A DNA stretch of 64,000 nucleotides from Rhodospirillaceae bacterium (GTDB taxonomy: Bacteria; Pseudomonadota; Alphaproteobacteria; Rhodospirillales; JABJKH01), in the NCBI GenBank assembly GCA_018660465.1, contig JABJKH010000056.1:1-64000 (forward strand), read 5' to 3'. This document shows, one piece after another, positions 61,236 through 64,000 of this stretch; within the stretch, counting starts at the first letter, position 1, and each line of letters opens with the position of its first letter. Both the position numbers and the translations under genes were made by a program. Under the pieces are notes generated by a model, which searched no databases, was not told the DNA's origin, and saw nothing but the letters and a program-made list of their open reading frames with translations.

Positions 61236-61877
61236 ATGTTTAACAAAGATTTGGAATCCGATGATCTGTTGCAGCAGGACCCGGCGGAGCTGGGTGGGCC
61301 TGACGGGCATCCCACGCCTGAGCAACGGGCGGATTTTGTCGTTAAGCGCCTAGAACAATTCATCCGCGATCACCGCACGGTGGACGAAGGCATGTCGTTC
61401 AAGCAGTGGGCCGACATGGCCAGGACCGAAATCGCCATTACCATTGTAGATGCGGAAACCTCCTATCAGGACGATGACGTGGTTTCCAATCGACTGGTGA
61501 TCAGTGCGGCAGCCTCAATGATTACCATCGGCTTTTGGGGCACCCTATTGGCATTCGATAAAGCGCAATACCTCGTTGTCGCCATCATCTGTGTGATTGC
61601 CGGGTTGTGGCTGTTCGCGGTGGCGGGGGAATGGCGGTTCCGCAAATTTTTCCGCATGCGCGAAGCCAAAAAGCGCGCGAAGTCCTTGCGCCGGGTCGAA
61701 AACCTAAACCGCCGCATCAAGCAAATGGAAAAACAACTCGAAAAAGACGTCAAAGAAATGGAAAAAACTGTGGCTGCCATGGTCGGCGCTAAGAAAAAAG
61801 CCGCGCGCTCAGATGCAGAAAATAGTATTCTCACTCAGATGAAAGATTTCAGGGAGAAGTTTGGCGCGTCGGGGTGA
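61236..61877 (+). CDS. Membrane protein with C-terminal coiled coil, unknown function
   Basis: The 213-residue protein has an acidic soluble N-terminus (about 1-85), two adjacent transmembrane helices (about 88-106 and 112-130), a very basic segment (RFRKFFRMREAKKRAKSLRR) and a coiled coil of Lys/Glu heptads to about 190. The topology puts both ends in the cytoplasm. No family is recognised. It is monocistronic between the dioxygenase and repeat copy 4. Confidence 0.75.
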   Translation: MFNKDLESDDLLQQDPAELGGPDGHPTPEQRADFVVKRLEQFIRDHRTVDEGMSFKQWADMARTEIAITIVDAETSYQDDDVVSNRLVISAAASMITIGFWGTLLAFDKAQYLVVAIICVIAGLWLFAVAGEWRFRKFFRMREAKKRAKSLRRVENLNRRIKQMEKQLEKDVKEMEKTVAAMVGAKKKAARSDAENSILTQMKDFREKFGASG

Positions 61878-61902
61878 TTTTCGGTAATGATGCGCTGAAA
61901 AA

Positions 61903-62017
61903 CGTCCTTCGAGACGCGCTTAAGCAAGCGCTCCTCAGGATGAGGGCATTGGTTATTTTCAAATTTCTACTTAACACCCTCATCCTGAGGAGGGCCGAAG
62001 GCCCGTCTCGAAGGACG
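61903..62017. repeat. Dispersed inverted-repeat element, copy 4
   Basis: The left half is CGTCCTTCGAGACGCG with GCGCTTAAGCAAGCGC and CTCCTCAGGATGAGGG. The right half is CCTCATCCTGAGGAG with GGGCCGAAGGCCC and CGTCTCGAAGGACG. It ends one base before the senB-like stop codon, between two convergent genes. Confidence 0.9.
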
Positions 62018-62018
62018 C

Positions 62019-62975
62019 TCAGCGGCACACGGTCTCCACCACATCCACCCATCCCTTGGCCTCATGCTTTGCCAAGAACAACGGTCGTAGTTTCTTTGTC
62101 TGTCGAGTGAGTTCTTTCAGGAACTTCGCTTCGTTTTCCGCCCTCCACAGCACGTCCGCCAAGGCGGCTTCATCCTGGACAGGGTAGAATCCTGCGTAGT
62201 CTTTACCTAACAAACCTATATTCCCATCAATGTCAGATGCGATTACGGGCACACCTGCGGCGATGGCTTCTGACACCACGTTGGCACCGCCTTCTTGGTT
62301 GGATGTGATCACCATCGCTTGGGTGCGGGCGTATTCGCGTCGCACGCGCCAGGCCGGGACTTCGCCTTTCCAGATGTAGCGGGGGTTGGTCGCCATTTCT
62401 TTCTGGGCTGCTTTGGCGAAGGCTTGGTTGTGGGCCTTGCCGAGGTGAATGACTCGGAGGCGGGAACGTTCTGGCACAAGACGTGCGGCCAAGGCTGCCC
62501 GCATAGGGTCTTTTTCTTCCCGCAGATGGCCGACAACGCAGACGTCGAAGTGCCGGGTTGTTGGTTTGCGAGGGCCGGGTAGGGGGGACGCCGATTGTTT
62601 TATGACGTGGAGTTTTTTGCGGAGGTGCTTGGGGAGAGCGTTACCGATCAGGTCATGAAGGCAGACCAAGGCGTCTGCTATCTCCATCGATTTCAGCGTT
62701 ACCTCTGGGTCGGTTTTTAAGAATGAATTCACGTCGGTGCCGCCCAAGGCGACGATCAGCGGGCCTTTCGGATACAGCGCCTTGTACCGATCAATCGCCG
62801 CCGCACTGCGCCACGCATGCAGCGCGATCATCAGGTCGGCAGGCTCGTCGCCATAGTCCACATCAATCCGCACTTTGTGTCCTGCATCGCGCAGGAATCT
62901 GGCCCAACGGAGCGCGCTCGCACGGTTGCCGTTTTTCGAGTGTTTCTTCGCCGGTGTGATCAGGCTAATCTTCAT
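62019..62975 (-). CDS. senB: Selenosugar synthase SenB-like glycosyltransferase
   Basis: The 318-residue protein starts at ATG 62975 ([18 protein letters not shown]); an in-frame GTG at 63044 would run into the divergent gene. It is a GT-B glycosyltransferase of the SenB group: N-terminal [46 protein letters not shown], then [15 protein letters not shown] and the nucleotide-sugar motif [20 protein letters not shown]. SenB makes a selenosugar from selenophosphate and UDP-GlcNAc for selenoneine biosynthesis. Its divergent neighbour is senA-like, only 32 bp apart, and a SelD fusion 8 kb away could supply selenophosphate. The call comes from motif memory and context. Confidence 0.8.
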   Translation of the reverse strand: MKISLITPAKKHSKNGNRASALRWARFLRDAGHKVRIDVDYGDEPADLMIALHAWRSAAAIDRYKALYPKGPLIVALGGTDVNSFLKTDPEVTLKSMEIADALVCLHDLIGNALPKHLRKKLHVIKQSASPLPGPRKPTTRHFDVCVVGHLREEKDPMRAALAARLVPERSRLRVIHLGKAHNQAFAKAAQKEMATNPRYIWKGEVPAWRVRREYARTQAMVITSNQEGGANVVSEAIAAGVPVIASDIDGNIGLLGKDYAGFYPVQDEAALADVLWRAENEAKFLKELTRQTKKLRPLFLAKHEAKGWVDVVETVCR

Positions 62976-63007
62976 CAACTTGTAACCAACAACTGTGGAT
63001 TTCCCCC

Positions 63008-64000
63008 GTGACTCCCACCCTATCCGAAGCCGTAAGTAGCGCACAATTGGTGGACATGATGCAAGACGCCCGTGCGCGCACTCATGAAATGTTGTCCGGG
63101 TTGGACGCAGAACAATTAATGGGGCCCTATTCCCCGATCGTCAATCCGCTGCGTTGGGAAGTCGGCCATGTGGCGTATTTTTATGAGTGGTTCACCCTGA
63201 TGGAGATGTATGGCCGCGACTCAATCTTGGGCAACAAGCGCGCAGCCGAATTGTATGATTCCATCGCGGTCACCCATGACACCCGCTGGGACCTGCCGCT
63301 TCTGACCATGGAGGAGACGCTGCAGTACATGCAGGACGTGCAGGATAAACTGGCGGAGCGCCTACCCGATGGCTTGGCCAGCGAACAAGACAGCTTCATG
63401 TATCAGTTCGCCGTCTTCCATGAAGACATGCACACCGAGGCCTATCTCTGGGCGCGCCAAACCTTGGCCTATTCCGCGCCGACCTTGGCAATTGCGGCGG
63501 ATGTGTCGGCGGAACGGGCAGCAGGGGCCTATCCGGGTTATGTCGAGGTGCCCGGCGGAACCTTCAGAATGGGGGCGGAGAAATCCGCGCCGTTTTTATT
63601 CGATAATGAAAAATGGGCACATGAGGTTGACGTCCGCCCGTTTGAGATCGCCAAGGCTCCCGTAACCAACGCGGAATTCGCGGCGTTCATTGTGGACGGC
63701 GGGTATGACCGGGAAGAGTGGTGGAGCCCTGAGGGATGGAAGTGGCGGCGCTCAGATGACGGCTTGGGCAGCCCCGGCCATCCGGTGTATTGGGTGCCCG
63801 ACGGCCCCGGCAAATGGCTGATGCGCCGGTTTGATCAAACCATTCCTTTGCCTGCCAACGAGCCGGTAATCCACGTCACGTGGTATGAGGCTGATGCCTA
63901 TTGTAAATGGGCCGGGATGCGGTTGCCGAGCGAATTAGAATGGGAAGTGGCGGCGTTGGGGGAACCAGGTGGCGGGGGCACATTGGCCCAAACCAAACGG
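63008..64000 (+). CDS. senA: Selenoneine synthase SenA-like (EgtB-type) enzyme, 3' end outside window
   Basis: An open frame of 331 codons runs off the right edge, so only about the first three quarters is seen. The start is GTG 63008; no ATG lies upstream in frame after a TAA at 62966. An N-terminal DinB-like domain provides an iron triad with His54 ([11 protein letters not shown]), His138 and His142 ([12 protein letters not shown]). From about residue 185 an FGE-sulfatase fold begins ([38 protein letters not shown]). This is the EgtB/SenA layout. SenA couples hercynine with a selenosugar made by SenB. With senB divergent beside it, SenA is preferred over EgtB, but ergothioneine synthesis cannot be excluded from what is visible. 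Confidence 0.8.
   Translation, partial: MTPTLSEAVSSAQLVDMMQDARARTHEMLSGLDAEQLMGPYSPIVNPLRWEVGHVAYFYEWFTLMEMYGRDSILGNKRAAELYDSIAVTHDTRWDLPLLTMEETLQYMQDVQDKLAERLPDGLASEQDSFMYQFAVFHEDMHTEAYLWARQTLAYSAPTLAIAADVSAERAAGAYPGYVEVPGGTFRMGAEKSAPFLFDNEKWAHEVDVRPFEIAKAPVTNAEFAAFIVDGGYDREEWWSPEGWKWRRSDDGLGSPGHPVYWVPDGPGKWLMRRFDQTIPLPANEPVIHVTWYEADAYCKWAGMRLPSELEWEVAALGEPGGGGTLAQTKR

Noticed and set aside
1-64000. CRISPR arrays, rRNA, tRNA (including tRNA-Sec), prophage or IS transposases
   Set aside because: None was found on reading both strands. The only multi-copy element is the short inverted repeat described above, which carries no transposase gene.

Overview
The window looks like chromosomal DNA of a free-living, probably aquatic alphaproteobacterium, most likely Rhodospirillales-like. 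This is inferred from the FnrN/FixK-type box, the ccoNOQPGHIS order, the TTT transporter with CoA-transferases, the many SDR genes and the moderately high GC; no rRNA or tRNA is present to confirm it. Protein functions were assigned by reading the translations for known motifs; no database search was run.

Region 1 (1-10.4 kb), surface and signalling. The 3' end of a large RTX/DUF4114 adhesin is followed by an opposing gene for a membrane sensor whose HD-GYP domain has lost its catalytic residues, then a LapG-type periplasmic cysteine protease, an Arg-rich small protein, peptide chain release factor 3, a PAS-containing chemoreceptor and a DksA-like zinc-finger protein. Adhesin, degenerate c-di-GMP-type domain and LapG together suggest a Lap-like adhesin retention and release module.

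Region 2 (10.5-34.7 kb), catabolism. A tripartite tricarboxylate transporter (tctCBA-like), a GntR/FCD regulator, oxalyl-CoA decarboxylase (oxc) and formyl-CoA transferase (frc) form an oxalate-degradation locus with palindromic operator candidates. After it come a quinone oxidoreductase, a class II aldolase, a pyrophosphatase-like protein, a 2-hydroxyacid dehydrogenase lacking its usual His, a creatinase-like M24 protein, a GST, a cysteine hydrolase, an adenylate cyclase, a YdiJ-like FAD/Fe-S dehydrogenase, serine-glyoxylate aminotransferase, and a second CoA-transferase plus class II aldolase pair. An LpxL-like acyltransferase, a YbhN/HpnL-like membrane protein and an atypical SDR close the region.

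Region 3 (35-43 kb), micro-oxic respiration. This is a complete ccoNOQPGHIS operon for cbb3 oxidase and its maturation, behind an FNR/FixK box. A terminator-like hairpin lies in the predicted leader. ccoQ and ccoS are only 49 and 47 codons long.

Region 4 (43-64 kb), selenium-rich accessory region. A carboxymuconolactone decarboxylase/AhpD-like gene is interrupted by one in-frame TGA exactly where the second Cys of CxxC belongs, and a 7-bp hairpin with a GGUC loop follows, so it is a strong selenoprotein candidate. Further on are a PhnD/C/E-like ABC importer of the type linked to selenium uptake and a fused FAD oxidoreductase-selenide water dikinase (SelD). The right edge carries senB- and senA-like genes for selenoneine synthesis; senA runs off the window. 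Between them lie cyclases, SDRs, an HD-GYP response regulator, a rhodanese, a CDF-type membrane protein and a TauD-family dioxygenase.

Four copies of a roughly 95-127 bp inverted-repeat element (outer arms CGTCCTTCGAGACG, inner arms CTCCTCAGGATGA) sit in intergenic gaps across the window. No CRISPR array, IS transposase, rRNA or tRNA was seen.
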